64,000 nucleotides of DNA from Aquibium sp. ELW1220 (GCF_030398385.1 NZ_JAOAOQ010000026.1:1-64000), one strand, 5' to 3'. Shown: positions 44,376 to 53,412, counted from the stretch's first letter. Numbers and translations: made by a program. The notes: a model not told the origin generated them from the letters alone.

Positions 44376-44657
44376 ATGTGCGCGCGTCGGCTAGAGATCG
44401 AACTGAACGATGACCTTCTGTCGCGGGTCGACCGTGCCGCTGCCCGGACCGGCCGGTCGCGCGGAAAGATCGTCATCGATGCCCTCGAAGGTCACCTGCC
44501 GCGGGAGTCTTCGGCCGACGCCTCTGCCATCGAAAGGCGCCTCGCCGTCCTCGACGCGGTGGCGGAGCGAGCGGAGAAACTCGGACGGCAGCGAACGCAG
44601 GTCGACATTGACGCGGACCTGGCTGCCATCCGGGGCGACCGCGGCCATGGGCGGTAG
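44376..44657 (+). CDS. Ribbon-helix-helix antitoxin (VapB-like)
   Basis: A 93-aa RHH-type DNA-binding antitoxin: RRLEIELNDDLLSRVDRAAA and TGRSRGKIVIDALEGHLPRE, followed by an acidic/helical C-terminus (RQRTQVDIDADLAAIRGDRG). ATG 44376 has AAGGAG six bases upstream; a GTG at 44361 is also open. Its 3' end overlaps the PIN toxin start by 11 bp, the classic translational coupling of type II antitoxin and toxin. It presumably represses its own operon. Confidence 0.88.
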   Translation: MCARRLEIELNDDLLSRVDRAAARTGRSRGKIVIDALEGHLPRESSADASAIERRLAVLDAVAERAEKLGRQRTQVDIDADLAAIRGDRGHGR

Positions 44658-45096
44658 AGCCTACATCGACAGCAACGTCATCATCTACTTCATTGAGGGC
44701 GTGGCACCGCTGAAGACGCGTGCGGCTTCAGCGCTCGAGGGGCTGATTCGGGAAGGGCATGTGCTGGTGACGAGCGAACTGACGGTCGGTGAATGCCTTG
44801 CAGGCGCTCTGCGGCAGGATCGAAGGCTCGCTCAGACCTATCTCGATCTGTTTGACCGTACGGAACTGCTGGAGGTGGCGGACGTGACGCGCCCGCTCGT
44901 GCGGCGTGCCGCCGAACTCGGAGCAGCCCTCAGGATGAAGCTGCTTGATGCTCTCCACGTCGCGACTGCGGAAGCGCTCCGGTGCGAGGTGCTGCTGACG
45001 AACGACCGGGGCATTCGCGCCCCGGCCGGAATTGCGTTGCGTCATCTTTCTGAAGAGACGCCCCCCTATTCCCCGCCGCCCAGCGAGTGGACGTAG
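44647..45096 (+). CDS. PIN-domain ribonuclease toxin (VapC-like)
   Basis: A 149-aa PIN-domain toxin. Acidic catalytic residues are visible in YIDSNVIIYFIEG (Asp), ELTVGECLAGALR (Glu), LLDALHVATAEAL (Asp) and LLTNDRGIR (Asp), the four-residue PIN site. Family members cleave tRNA or rRNA. ATG 44647. The last ten codons overlap the convergent 3' end of ccoP by 31 bp and encode the unconserved tail EETPPYSPPPSEWT, suggesting the cassette landed beside ccoP and acquired its stop there. Confidence 0.9.
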   Translation: MGGRAYIDSNVIIYFIEGVAPLKTRAASALEGLIREGHVLVTSELTVGECLAGALRQDRRLAQTYLDLFDRTELLEVADVTRPLVRRAAELGAALRMKLLDALHVATAEALRCEVLLTNDRGIRAPAGIALRHLSEETPPYSPPPSEWT

Positions 45097-45929
45097 ACGG
45101 CGAGTTCCTTGACCGTCGCGTCGCCGAGGCGGGCGGTCCAGCCGGGCATGACGCCATGCTTCGGCGCACGGATCTGCTGCGCGATCTCGGCTTCGCTTCC
45201 GCCATAGAGCCAGATCGCGTCGGCAAGGTTCGGCGCACCGAGGTCGCGCATGCCGGTGGCGTCGTCGCCATGGCAGGCGGCGCAGTTCTCGGCGAAGACC
45301 GTCTGGCCGGTTTCGGCCAGGGCGGCATCCGATGGCGTGCCGGTGAGGGACACGACATAGGCTGCGACCTGCTTGATCTGGTCGGGTTCCAGGATGTCGG
45401 CGAAGGCCGGCATCTCCGAGAGGCGGGTGTCGTCGTCAGCCGCGAAACGGATGCCATGCGTGATGGTCTGGTGGATCGCCTCGATGTCGCCGCCCCACAG
45501 CCACTCGTCGTCGTTCAGGTTGGGATAGCCGGGCGAACCCTGCGCGCCCGAACCATGGCACTGGATGCAGTTGACCTTGAAGGCCGCAGCACCCGCCGCG
45601 GTGGCGAACTGGCGCAGGTTGTCGTCGGCCATGATGCCGGCGAGATCCATCGACTGGATCGCGGCCACGTAGTCGCCCTTGGCCGCCTGCGCGGCGTCGA
45701 GCTCTGCGCGAACTTCCGCACGGCTTGAGTAGCCGAGCACACCGGTGGTGGCCGAATTGATCAGCGGCCAGGCCGGATAGAAGATCATGTAGCCGATCGC
45801 CCAGACGATGGTGGCGTAGAAGGTCCACACCCACCACCGCGGCAGCGGGTTGTTCAGTTCCCTGATTCCGTCCCACTCGTGTCCGGTCGTGGAGACGCCG
45901 GAGACTTCATCGATATGTTCCTTGCTCAT
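45066..45929 (-). CDS. ccoP: cbb3 oxidase subunit III, CcoP/FixP dihaem cytochrome c
   Basis: A 287-aa membrane-anchored dihaem cytochrome c that feeds electrons to CcoO/CcoN. One TM (WWVWTFYATIVWAIGYMIFY), then two CxxCH haem sites: CIQCHGSGAQG and CAACHGDDATG, each with a distal Met (MPAFADILEP; MPGWTARLGD). It follows ccoQ by one base and ends the ccoNOQP operon. The usual next genes ccoGHIS are separated by a toxin-antitoxin cassette on the opposite strand. Confidence 0.96.
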   Translation of the reverse strand: MSKEHIDEVSGVSTTGHEWDGIRELNNPLPRWWVWTFYATIVWAIGYMIFYPAWPLINSATTGVLGYSSRAEVRAELDAAQAAKGDYVAAIQSMDLAGIMADDNLRQFATAAGAAAFKVNCIQCHGSGAQGSPGYPNLNDDEWLWGGDIEAIHQTITHGIRFAADDDTRLSEMPAFADILEPDQIKQVAAYVVSLTGTPSDAALAETGQTVFAENCAACHGDDATGMRDLGAPNLADAIWLYGGSEAEIAQQIRAPKHGVMPGWTARLGDATVKELAVYVHSLGGGE

Positions 45930-45930
45930 G

Positions 45931-46080
45931 TCAGTCGTCCTTGAGTGGGATCTGGGCGGCCTCTTCGGCGCTTTTCTTGCTGCCCGGCCGGAAGGCGAAG
46001 AGCACGACGCCGACGAAGAACAGGGTCAGGAAGAGCAGCCCCCAGCTGTCGGCGAATTCACGCATCGTGTGATAGTCCAT
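45931..46080 (-). CDS. ccoQ: cbb3 oxidase subunit CcoQ/FixQ
   Basis: A 49-aa single-TM subunit: YHTMREFADSWGLLFLTLFF followed by VGVVLFAFRPGSKKSAEEAA. The REFADSWGL start and FRPGxK are the CcoQ signatures. It sits between ccoO and ccoP with 11-bp and 1-bp gaps and stabilises CcoP in the complex. Confidence 0.95.
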   Translation of the reverse strand: MDYHTMREFADSWGLLFLTLFFVGVVLFAFRPGSKKSAEEAAQIPLKDD

Positions 46081-46091
46081 CGCGCTTCTCC

Positions 46092-46823
46092 TCAGCGGTA
46101 GCCGGCGGCTTCGTCATAGGTCGAGAAGTCGACCAGCGTGCCGAGCATCTGGAGATAGGCGACGAGTGCATCCATCTCGCTCAGCGCATTCGGATTGCCG
46201 TCGAAGTCGCCGACCTTCGCCTTGGGATAGCGCTCCAGGAGCGCGGACGTGTCGGCGTTGACGTCGGCCTGTGCGACCAGGTCGGCGCGGGCATTGGCGA
46301 GCATGTCCTCGGTATAGGGCACGCCGACGCGGACATTGGCGACGAGATGCGTCTCGAACTCGTTCACCGCGAGCGGCGTGTCCTTGAGGAAGGCGTAGCT
46401 GGGCATGATCGATTCCGGCACGACCGAGCGCGGCTCGATCAGATGCTGGACATGCCATTCGTTGGAGTAGCGGTCGCCGACGCGGGCCAGGTCGGGCCCC
46501 GTCCGCTTCGAGCCCCACTGGAAGGAGTGGTCGTACATGGATTCCGCCGCCAGGCTGTAGTGGCCGTAGCGTTCGACCTCGTCGCGGAAGGGGCGGATCA
46601 TTTGGCTGTGGCAGACGTAGCAGCCCTCCCGGACGTAGATCTTGCGGCCGGCCAGTTCGAGCGGCGAGTAGGGACGCATCCCCTCCACCTTCTCGATCAC
46701 GTTCTCCAGGTAGAAGAGCGGCGCGATCTCCACGATGCCGCCGATGGTGACCACCAGGAAGGACCCTGCAAGGAGCAGGGTCGCGTTCTTCTCGAGGATC
46801 GCATGCTTGTCGAGCAATGCCAT
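46092..46823 (-). CDS. ccoO: cbb3 oxidase subunit II, CcoO/FixO monohaem cytochrome c
   Basis: A 243-aa membrane-anchored cytochrome c with an N-terminal TM ([20 protein letters not shown]) and one haem site [28 protein letters not shown] and [14 protein letters not shown] are conserved in CcoO. It lies 12 bp after ccoN and 11 bp before ccoQ in the operon. Confidence 0.97.
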   Translation of the reverse strand: MALLDKHAILEKNATLLLAGSFLVVTIGGIVEIAPLFYLENVIEKVEGMRPYSPLELAGRKIYVREGCYVCHSQMIRPFRDEVERYGHYSLAAESMYDHSFQWGSKRTGPDLARVGDRYSNEWHVQHLIEPRSVVPESIMPSYAFLKDTPLAVNEFETHLVANVRVGVPYTEDMLANARADLVAQADVNADTSALLERYPKAKVGDFDGNPNALSEMDALVAYLQMLGTLVDFSTYDEAAGYR

Positions 46824-46835
46824 TGTCGCTTCTCC

Positions 46836-48464
46836 TTATTCGGCCGGCTGGGCAGCGGGAACGTAGCCGCCGATCGGCTCTTCCTCGCGCTGGTAGCCGC
46901 GGATGGTCATGTAGACGTTCCAGGCCATGACGATGGCTCCGGCGAGATACATCAGGCCGCCGATGGCGCGGACGATGTAGTAGGGCTTCATCGCGGCGAC
47001 GGATTCGGCGAAGGAGTAGACTAGGAAGCCCTGATCGTCGTACTCGCGCCACATCAGGCCCTGCTGGATGCCGGCGACCCACATCACGGCCGCGTAGACC
47101 ACGATGCCGAGGGTTGCGAGCCAGAAGTGCCAGGTCACGAGGCGCAGCGAATAGAGCCGCTCGCGCTGCCACAGCTTCGGGACCATGTAGTAGATGGCGC
47201 CGAAGGAGATCATGCCGACCCAGCCGAGCGCGCCCGAATGAACGTGGCCGATGGTCCATTCCGTGTAGTGGCTGAGCGAATTGACCGCCTTGATCGACAT
47301 CATCGGACCCTCGAAGGTCGACATGCCGTAGAAGGCGATGGCCAGCACCATCATGCGGATGATGGGGTCGGTGCGCAGCTTGTCCCAGGCGCCCGAGAGC
47401 GTCATCAGGCCGTTGATCATGCCGCCCCAGGAGGGCATCCACAGCATGATGGAGAAGACCATGCCGAGCGTCTGCGCCCAGTCGGGCAGGGCGGTGTAGT
47501 GCAGGTGGTGCGGACCGGCCCAGATGTAGAGGAAGATCAGCGCCCAGAAGTGGATGATCGACAGCCGGTAGGAATAGACCGGGCGTCCGGCCTGCTTGGG
47601 CACGAAGTAATACATCATGCCGAGGAAGCCGGCCGTGAGGAAGAAGCCCACCGCGTTGTGGCCGTACCACCACTGCGTCAGCGCGTCCTGGACGCCGGCA
47701 AACGCCGAGTAGCTCTGCGAGCCGACGAACGACACGGGCATCGCCAGGTTGTTCACCACGTGCAGCATCGCGATCGTCACGATGAAGGACAGGTAGAACC
47801 AGTTGGCGACGTAGATGTGGGGTTCCTTGCGCTTGATGATCGTTCCGAGGAAGACCAGCAGGTAGGCGACCCACACGAGCGTCAGCCACAGGTCGACATA
47901 CCATTCAGGCTCGGCATATTCGCGGCTCTGGGTGATGCCCAGCAGGTAGCCGGTCGCGGCCATGACGATGAACAGCTGGTAGCCCCAGAAGACGAACCAG
48001 GCCAGGTTTCCCCCGAAGAGCCGGGCCCTGGACGTCCTCTGAACGACGTAGAAGGAGGTTGCGATCAGCGCGTTGCCGCCGAAGGCGAAGATGACGGCCG
48101 AGGTGTGCAGCGGCCGCATGCGGCCGAAATTGAACCAGGGCTCGATGTTGAGGTCCGGGTAGGCGAGCTGCAGCGCCACAACGACGCCGACGAGCAAGCC
48201 GACGACACCCCAGAACATGGTTGCAATGGTGCCGTAGCGCACCACGTCGTCCATGTAGGCCGTGTCCCCTTCGCGGAAGGGGATGCTGGCCGCCGCCTTC
48301 GGCGCGAAGGAGATGTTTCTCATCAGGATCGCCGCGCTGATGACCAGCACGGCGAACAATACCCACATATGTTGCTGAAAGGCGACGTCGGCCGCAAAGG
48401 CCGCGCCGAGCAACGCCAGGAAGGCAAAGACGCCTATCCCCACGATTTCCGCGCCGTATCTCAT
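46836..48464 (-). CDS. ccoN: cbb3 oxidase catalytic subunit I, CcoN/FixN
   Basis: A 542-aa catalytic subunit holding low-spin haem b and the haem b3-CuB centre; reduces O2 to water and pumps protons with high O2 affinity. About 14 TM helices; His ligands are visible in [36 protein letters not shown], the [15 protein letters not shown] motif and [18 protein letters not shown] 48464 begins [11 protein letters not shown] with GGGGATCG before it. The FNR/FixK box at 48552-48565 lies 88 bp upstream. Confidence 0.97.
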   Translation of the reverse strand: MRYGAEIVGIGVFAFLALLGAAFAADVAFQQHMWVLFAVLVISAAILMRNISFAPKAAASIPFREGDTAYMDDVVRYGTIATMFWGVVGLLVGVVVALQLAYPDLNIEPWFNFGRMRPLHTSAVIFAFGGNALIATSFYVVQRTSRARLFGGNLAWFVFWGYQLFIVMAATGYLLGITQSREYAEPEWYVDLWLTLVWVAYLLVFLGTIIKRKEPHIYVANWFYLSFIVTIAMLHVVNNLAMPVSFVGSQSYSAFAGVQDALTQWWYGHNAVGFFLTAGFLGMMYYFVPKQAGRPVYSYRLSIIHFWALIFLYIWAGPHHLHYTALPDWAQTLGMVFSIMLWMPSWGGMINGLMTLSGAWDKLRTDPIIRMMVLAIAFYGMSTFEGPMMSIKAVNSLSHYTEWTIGHVHSGALGWVGMISFGAIYYMVPKLWQRERLYSLRLVTWHFWLATLGIVVYAAVMWVAGIQQGLMWREYDDQGFLVYSFAESVAAMKPYYIVRAIGGLMYLAGAIVMAWNVYMTIRGYQREEEPIGGYVPAAQPAE

Positions 48465-48551
48465 TTCGATCCCCGCTTGCGCTATTGACGGACGTGCGAC
48501 TCTGAGGAGCCGCTCCGCCTTCCGTGTCGCGCATTCGGGGGTCGAGGTGCC

Positions 48552-48565
48552 TTGATCCAGGTCAA
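48552..48565. promoter_or_regulatory. FNR/FixK anaerobox between ccoN and the hemerythrin gene
   Basis: TTGATCCAGGTCAA is a perfect TTGAY-N4-RTCAA site, 88 bp before ccoN and 87 bp before the divergent hemerythrin gene. It could activate either or both. Confidence 0.88.
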
Positions 48566-48651
48566 TACCGTCTGAGTGTGGCTCTGACAGGATCACCGTC
48601 ATGCAGCAGACGCGAGACCGGACAGTAACCGAGGAGGAGAGGAGGCCTGCC

Positions 48652-49188
48652 ATGGAAGCGTGCGAGTTGCCGCAGACGTGCCCGGTTTCGGGCGCATGCG
48701 GGCGCGACGGACTGACGCCCTGCGTGGAGATGACCAACGCGCACCACTCGAAGCTGCGGCTGTGCGAGGCCCTCGAGGATATCGCGGATCGACTTCCGGA
48801 TGACGTCGACCGATTCCGCTGCCTCGAGATCGCCAGCGCGCTGGTGCCGCTTCTCCGGCGCTGCCATGAATATGAGGAGGAGGTGGTCTACCCGGCCTTC
48901 GAGGCGGCGCAGGCCCGCGCGAGCGGCTCGCTCGCCACCGTGAGCCGTCTGAAGACGGAGCATGTCGAGGACGAATGCGCCGCTCAGGATCTCTCGGAGG
49001 TTCTGCTGGCGATCGGCCACGGTGATCCGATCGAAAATCCGGAGGCGGTGGGATTCATGCTGCGGGCGTTCTTCGAAGCCGTCCGCCGCCACGTCGCCTT
49101 CGAGCGCGACCACGTCCTGCCGGCGATCGGGGTGATGACGGACGAATGGCGTGCGGACGTGAGAACGGGCGCCCGAGGGCGCCCGTAG
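48652..49188 (+). CDS. Hemerythrin-like domain protein
   Basis: A 178-aa protein with an HHE/hemerythrin four-helix domain: metal-ligand candidates in [46 protein letters not shown] and [17 protein letters not shown] Cys-rich N-terminus ([20 protein letters not shown]) precedes it. It would bind a di-iron centre and sense or store O2 or handle NO. ATG 48652 follows a strong GAGGAGAGGAGG; the upstream ATG 48601 is weaker. Divergence from ccoN over an FNR box implies low-oxygen induction. Confidence 0.88.
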   Translation: MEACELPQTCPVSGACGRDGLTPCVEMTNAHHSKLRLCEALEDIADRLPDDVDRFRCLEIASALVPLLRRCHEYEEEVVYPAFEAAQARASGSLATVSRLKTEHVEDECAAQDLSEVLLAIGHGDPIENPEAVGFMLRAFFEAVRRHVAFERDHVLPAIGVMTDEWRADVRTGARGRP

Positions 49189-49210
49189 ATTTCGCTGTGG
49201 TCGGTACCGA

Positions 49211-49639
49211 CTACATCGCCGGCTTGACGGGGACCACCACCGCGGCGTCGCCGTTCATCACCGGGGTGTCGACGTCCGTGCTGCCCGGACCGAAATCGTA
49301 GGTCTGGTTGTCGTTGGTCTCGTAGTGCAGCATGAGCGTCAGATTGCTGGCCGGGTCGAGCGGCCCGTCGGCCTCGATGCTGATGTTGCCAGTGCGCCCC
49401 TGCGTCAGGGCGATATGGCCGAGCGAGGCCGGCGGAGCGCCGACGCCGTCGTTGTGGATGACGAGATAGCCGGGACGGTTGATCTCGACCGTTATGTTCG
49501 TGATCCGGTTGCCTTCGATCATGGCGTCGACCGCATCGATCTGCGGGCCTGTCTGGGCCGAGGAGTTCGCGTTGTTCTGGGCGTGCGCGACGCCTGCGAT
49601 GCCCACCAGTGCGGTGGCGGCAAGAATATGAATCTTCAT
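49211..49639 (-). CDS. Secreted hypothetical protein (DUF7282-like)
   Basis: A 142-aa exported protein. The signal peptide HILAATALVGIAGVAHAQ ends in an AxA site; the mature part is a small beta-sandwich-like domain with NITVEINRPGYLVIHNDGVG, PPASLGHIALTQGRTG and LTLMLHYETNDNQTYDFGPG. The Asn/Asp-rich beta pattern resembles DUF7282 periplasmic proteins, known to me only by pattern. Located between the hemerythrin gene (convergent) and fnrN (same strand). Function unknown. Confidence 0.75.
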   Translation of the reverse strand: MKIHILAATALVGIAGVAHAQNNANSSAQTGPQIDAVDAMIEGNRITNITVEINRPGYLVIHNDGVGAPPASLGHIALTQGRTGNISIEADGPLDPASNLTLMLHYETNDNQTYDFGPGSTDVDTPVMNGDAAVVVPVKPAM

Positions 49640-49754
49640 GTAAGTTTCTCCCTGTTGTGAGGTTTAGCCTCGTGGCTGGGAGGACAACGGGGCCCGCGGC
49701 ATAGGGCTCCGACACGTTGTCGTGACGGGCCGGGGGTGATCCATCTTGAAAAGG

Positions 49755-50480
49755 TCAGATTCCGGATCGGGCCTCGAGCCGCGACAGATTGGCGACCGAG
49801 ACCTGTCGGTTGTGCTCGATCGAGATCACGCCGTCGGTGCGCAGCCGCGTCAGCTGCCGGCTGACGGTTTCGATGGTCAGGCCGAGGAAGTCGGCAATAT
49901 CGGCGCGCGTCAGCGGCAGGTCGAAGCTGACGGCATGGCCGGCTGAACGGCCTGGATCGATGTTGCGGGCGATCAGCAGGAGGAAGCTCGCCACCTTCTC
50001 GGCCGCCGTCTTGCGACCGAGCGTGACCATCCAGTCTCGGGCTTCGTCGAGTTCCTTCAGGGTCTGGGTCAGGATGCGGTGCTCGAGCTGCGGGCTCTCG
50101 CGCAGCATCCGCTCGATCGTGGCGCGCGGAAAGGAGCAGAGCGAGACTTCTGTCGCCGCTTCGGCATTGGCGGCGCTTTCCGTCCGGAACGGTCGCCCCA
50201 GGAAATCGGGCGCAAACTGCAGCCCGACGATCTGCTGGCGCCCGTCGGACAGCGTCTTGGTCAGCTTCACGACACCCGACAGGATGTTGGAATAATGGTC
50301 GACGGTCTCCTCGTCGCCGACGAGCTCGGCGCCCGGCTGGACGCGCTGCTTCGATGACGTCCTCGACAGCGCCACGAGCTGCTCGGGCTCCAGCGCGCCG
50401 CAGACGCCGCGATGCCGCGCCTCGCAGGCAGCGCAGAGCGCGGGGATGCCGCTCGTATGGATATCCAGCCTGTCTGTCAT
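49755..50480 (-). CDS. fnrN: FNR-type oxygen-sensing regulator, FnrN
   Basis: A 241-aa Crp/FNR regulator. N-terminal Cys16, Cys19 and Cys27 (LCAACEARHRGVCGAL) plus Cys115 (EVSLCSFPRA) form the four ligands of an oxygen-labile [4Fe-4S] cluster. The effector domain is followed by an HTH with ADIADFLGLTIETVSRQLTR; ETVSR is the recognition pattern for TTGAT half-sites. ATG 50480 is chosen because the Cys motif follows normally and upstream residues are unconserved. A perfect anaerobox lies 80 bp upstream, so autoregulation is likely. It probably controls hemN, ccoNOQP and ccoGHIS. Confidence 0.94.
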   Translation of the reverse strand: MTDRLDIHTSGIPALCAACEARHRGVCGALEPEQLVALSRTSSKQRVQPGAELVGDEETVDHYSNILSGVVKLTKTLSDGRQQIVGLQFAPDFLGRPFRTESAANAEAATEVSLCSFPRATIERMLRESPQLEHRILTQTLKELDEARDWMVTLGRKTAAEKVASFLLLIARNIDPGRSAGHAVSFDLPLTRADIADFLGLTIETVSRQLTRLRTDGVISIEHNRQVSVANLSRLEARSGI

Positions 50481-50559
50481 CTCGCCGCCCGAAGCTGCCA
50501 CCTCCATAGCGGAGATCGCCGGACCAATCTCGCGCCAGATTGTCTCATCCGCAACCGTC

Positions 50560-50573
50560 TTGACCGAAATCAA
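50560..50573. promoter_or_regulatory. FNR/FixK anaerobox between fnrN and hemN
   Basis: TTGACCGAAATCAA fits TTGAY-N4-RTCAA fully. It is 80 bp before fnrN and 53 bp before hemN, consistent with activation of hemN and autoregulation of fnrN. Confidence 0.85.
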
Positions 50574-50625
50574 GGCCGGCACGGCCCTCCTTTGTCAGAT
50601 TTCGCCCGACGGATTGGAGCCAGCG

Positions 50626-51993
50626 ATGCAAGACGGGCCAGCGATGCAGAACAGGAAGGACGTCCGCCTCGACGAGGCGGTGCCGCGCTACACGAGCTAT
50701 CCGACGGCGCCGCATTTCCACGCGGGCGTCACGGGCGAGGCCGTGCGTGCGTGGATCGGCGCCATCCCGGACGGCGACAGCCTGTCGCTCTATCTCCATG
50801 TGCCTTTCTGCGATCGCCTGTGCTGGTTCTGCGCCTGCCACACCAAGCAGACCCGCCAGTATGATCCTGTGGCCGCCTACGTCACATCGCTCTGCCGCGA
50901 GATCGCGACAGTCGGCGCGCTCGTTTCCGGCCGGGCAAGGGTGGGCGCGATCCACTTCGGTGGCGGCTCGCCGACCATGCTTTCTCCGGCCGACATGCAC
51001 AGGCTCGGCGATACGCTGCGACGGAGCTTCATCCTCGCGGCCGATGCCGAGATCAGCGTCGAGATCGACCCCAACGACATGACGGCCGACCGCCTCGACG
51101 CGCTCGCCGGCATCGGCATGACGCGGGCGAGCCTGGGCGTCCAGGATTTCGATCCGAAGGTGCAGGCGGCAATCAACCGCGAGCAGAGCTTCGAAAGCAC
51201 CCGCGATGTGGTGGAAGGGCTGCGCGCGCGGGGCGTCGGCTCCGTCAACCTCGATCTCCTCTACGGCCTGCCGCACCAGGATTGCGACACGCTCGCCGCG
51301 ACGGTGGCGCAGGCGCTGAGCCTCTTGCCGGATCGAATCGCGCTGTTCGGCTATGCGCATGTGCCCTGGTTCAAGAAGCACCAGACGATGATCCCTGAAG
51401 AGGCGCTGCCCGGCGCGCAGGCGCGCTACGAGCAGTCGCTGATGGCGGCCCGCATGATCGAGGCCGCCGGATACGAGCGGATCGGCCTCGACCATTTCGC
51501 CCGGCCGGATGACGGCATGGCGGTTGCCGCCCGCGACGGACGCCTCAAGCGCAACTTCCAGGGCTATACGGAAGATGCCTGCGAGACGCTGATCGGCCTC
51601 GGAGCTTCGTCGATCAGCCGCTTCCGACAGGGACATGCGCAGAACCAGCCGGCGACCGGGTTCTATCAGCGGATGGTCGACGACGGCGGGCTAGCCACGG
51701 TTCGCGGGGTCGCCTTCACGGAAGAGGATCGCGCCCGTGGCTGGGTGATCGAGAACCTGATGTGCAACTTCGCCTTCGACGCGCGCGAGGCGAGGCAGCG
51801 CTTCGGCGCGACCGCGACGCCGCTGGTGGCGATCGCGGCCGGATTGGCCCAGGCGGGACCCGATCCGGTGCTGCGGCGCGAGGAGGATCTGTTCGTCGTT
51901 CCGGAGGATCACCGCCCGCTCGTGCGCACGATCGCCGCGCGCTTCGACGCCTATCTCGAAACCGGGCAGGCCCGCCACTCCGCAGCGGTCTGA
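50626..51993 (+). CDS. hemN: Oxygen-independent coproporphyrinogen III oxidase HemN
   Basis: A 455-aa radical-SAM enzyme that decarboxylates coproporphyrinogen III without oxygen. The cluster motif is CDRLCWFCACHTKQ (C-x3-C-x2-C plus the extra Cys), preceded by RYTSYPTAPHFHAGV and LYLHVPFC, both hallmarks of HemN. IHFGGGSPTMLSP and NLDLLYGLPHQD are conserved. ATG 50626 with GGAG seven bases upstream; ATG 50644 is an alternative. Divergent from fnrN over an anaerobox: haem supply and the cbb3 haems are co-induced. Confidence 0.96.
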   Translation: MQDGPAMQNRKDVRLDEAVPRYTSYPTAPHFHAGVTGEAVRAWIGAIPDGDSLSLYLHVPFCDRLCWFCACHTKQTRQYDPVAAYVTSLCREIATVGALVSGRARVGAIHFGGGSPTMLSPADMHRLGDTLRRSFILAADAEISVEIDPNDMTADRLDALAGIGMTRASLGVQDFDPKVQAAINREQSFESTRDVVEGLRARGVGSVNLDLLYGLPHQDCDTLAATVAQALSLLPDRIALFGYAHVPWFKKHQTMIPEEALPGAQARYEQSLMAARMIEAAGYERIGLDHFARPDDGMAVAARDGRLKRNFQGYTEDACETLIGLGASSISRFRQGHAQNQPATGFYQRMVDDGGLATVRGVAFTEEDRARGWVIENLMCNFAFDAREARQRFGATATPLVAIAAGLAQAGPDPVLRREEDLFVVPEDHRPLVRTIAARFDAYLETGQARHSAAV

Positions 51994-52063
51994 TGCGGAT
52001 GCGCCGCCCGCGTTGACACGCCCCGTCGGCGCCGTGCAAGACGACGCTCGAACGGGAACCGAC

Positions 52064-52486
52064 ATGCCGCAGACGCGCCTGACGATCGATACCGATGGAT
52101 CCGGCCTCACCGAGTTCACAGGCAGGGCCGCCGATTTCGTGCGCGCATGCGGCGTGGACGAGGGGCTCCTGACCGTCTTCGTGCGCCACACCTCCTGCTC
52201 GCTTCTGATCCAGGAGAACGCCGATCCCGACGTCCGGCGCGACCTCGACGCATTCTTCGCGCGGCTCGTGCCCCCGGCCGACGCGCCTTCGATGGACTGG
52301 ATCGTCCATACCACCGAAGGTCCCGACGACATGCCGGCGCACATCAAGGCGGCGCTGACGGCGACCTCGCTGTCCATCCCGGTATCCGGTGGACGCATGC
52401 TGCTCGGGACGTGGCAGGGCATCTATCTCTTCGAGCATCGTCGGCGCCCGCACCGGCGCGAGATCGTGCTGCATCTATCGCCATGA
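52064..52486 (+). CDS. YjbQ/UPF0047 family protein
   Basis: A 140-aa protein of the YjbQ family (secondary thiamine-phosphate synthase-like): LTVFVRHTSCSLLIQENADP, DVRRDLDAFFARLVP, HTTEGPDDMPAHIKAALT, LGTWQGIYLFEHR. The H-T-S/T-C-S/A-L and E-N-A-D-P blocks form the metal site. It is a likely phosphatase or thiamine-related enzyme, physiological role unclear. ATG 52064. The TGA stop overlaps the GNAT start (ATGA). Confidence 0.93.
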   Translation: MPQTRLTIDTDGSGLTEFTGRAADFVRACGVDEGLLTVFVRHTSCSLLIQENADPDVRRDLDAFFARLVPPADAPSMDWIVHTTEGPDDMPAHIKAALTATSLSIPVSGGRMLLGTWQGIYLFEHRRRPHRREIVLHLSP

Positions 52487-52992
52487 CCGGACCTTTTGCG
52501 ATTCGCAGGGCCGGTCCGGCCGATCGGGACGAACTCTACCGGCAGGTGAAGGCGCTCGCGACTCACCATGGATATGATCCGGGCGCGATCACGCCGCAGA
52601 ACGTGGCGGCGCATTTCCTCGCACCCGACCTGCCGATGGTCGTTCTGGTGGCCGCAGCGCCGGATGGCGCGATCGCGGGCTATGCTGCGGCCTCGCCCAC
52701 GCACGAGTCCGGCTACGCCTCTCCGGGGTTCTATCTCAGCGACCTTCATGTCGATGCCGAGCATCGCGGTGCCGGACTCGGGCGGGCGCTGCTCGCCGCC
52801 ATGGCGGCCGAGACACGCCGCGCCGGTCGCCAGCACATCTGGTGGGGCGTCGATACAGCCAACCACGCAGCCGAGACATGGTACCGCTCGATCGCCAACG
52901 TCCGCGTGCCGTCGACAGTCTTCGCGCTGACGCTCGATCCCTTCGAGTCGCTTGCAGACGAGGGCGAACGTCATCTCGGCGGCGGCGACTGA
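52483..52992 (+). CDS. GNAT-family N-acetyltransferase
   Basis: A 169-aa acetyltransferase with the core motif A YLSDLHVDAEHRGAGLGRAL and motif B region HIWWGVDTANHAAETWYRSI. N-terminal IRRAGPADRDELYRQVKAL is typical. Substrate unknown. ATG 52483 overlaps the YjbQ stop by four bases, so the two are co-expressed. Confidence 0.9.
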   Translation: MTGPFAIRRAGPADRDELYRQVKALATHHGYDPGAITPQNVAAHFLAPDLPMVVLVAAAPDGAIAGYAAASPTHESGYASPGFYLSDLHVDAEHRGAGLGRALLAAMAAETRRAGRQHIWWGVDTANHAAETWYRSIANVRVPSTVFALTLDPFESLADEGERHLGGGD

Positions 52993-53118
52993 ACGCGCTG
53001 CTTGCTGCCGTGACCGCGCCTTTCGGTCCGTCGGGACTGGTCCCCGCGCCGGCGGGAGGCTAGGTTGCGTGGTGATCGCGCGGCGGAAGGCCGGTGCCTG
53101 GAACCGGGAGACTAGACG

Positions 53119-53412
53119 ATGTCCTTTTTGAAGAAACTGTTCGGCATCGGTGGCGGCGGCGAGGGCAGCGGTGCCGAGCCGGAGGCTTCCGAGGCGCAGG
53201 AGTACAAGGGATTCACCATCCGTGCGACGCCGTTCAAGGCCGACGGCCAGTACCAGACCTGCGCCGTCATCACCAAGGACGTCGAGGGCACGACCAGGGA
53301 ACACCGGCTGATCCGCGCCGACCGTTTTGCGGCCATGGATGCCGCGGTCGAGATCTCGTTCCGCAAGGCGCGGCAGATGATCGACGAGCAGGGCGACCGC
53401 CTGTTCGGCTGA
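53119..53412 (+). CDS. HlyU-family protein
   Basis: A 97-aa protein with the HlyU fold: FLKKLFGIGGGG linker, YKGFTIRATPFKADGQYQTC, VITKDVEGTTREHRLIRADR and FRKARQMIDEQGDRLF. HlyU (pfam10115 type) is found in many alphaproteobacteria, annotated as a transcriptional regulator though without an evident HTH. ATG 53119 follows GGGAGACTAGACG. Downstream of its stop is the ABC-like gene in the same direction after about 130 bp. Confidence 0.88.
   Translation: MSFLKKLFGIGGGGEGSGAEPEASEAQEYKGFTIRATPFKADGQYQTCAVITKDVEGTTREHRLIRADRFAAMDAAVEISFRKARQMIDEQGDRLFG

Noticed and set aside
49746-49759. Possible fourth anaerobox (TTGAAAAGGTCAGA)
   Set aside because: The right half-site is TCAG, not TCAA, and it lies at the fnrN 3' end rather than before a gene.
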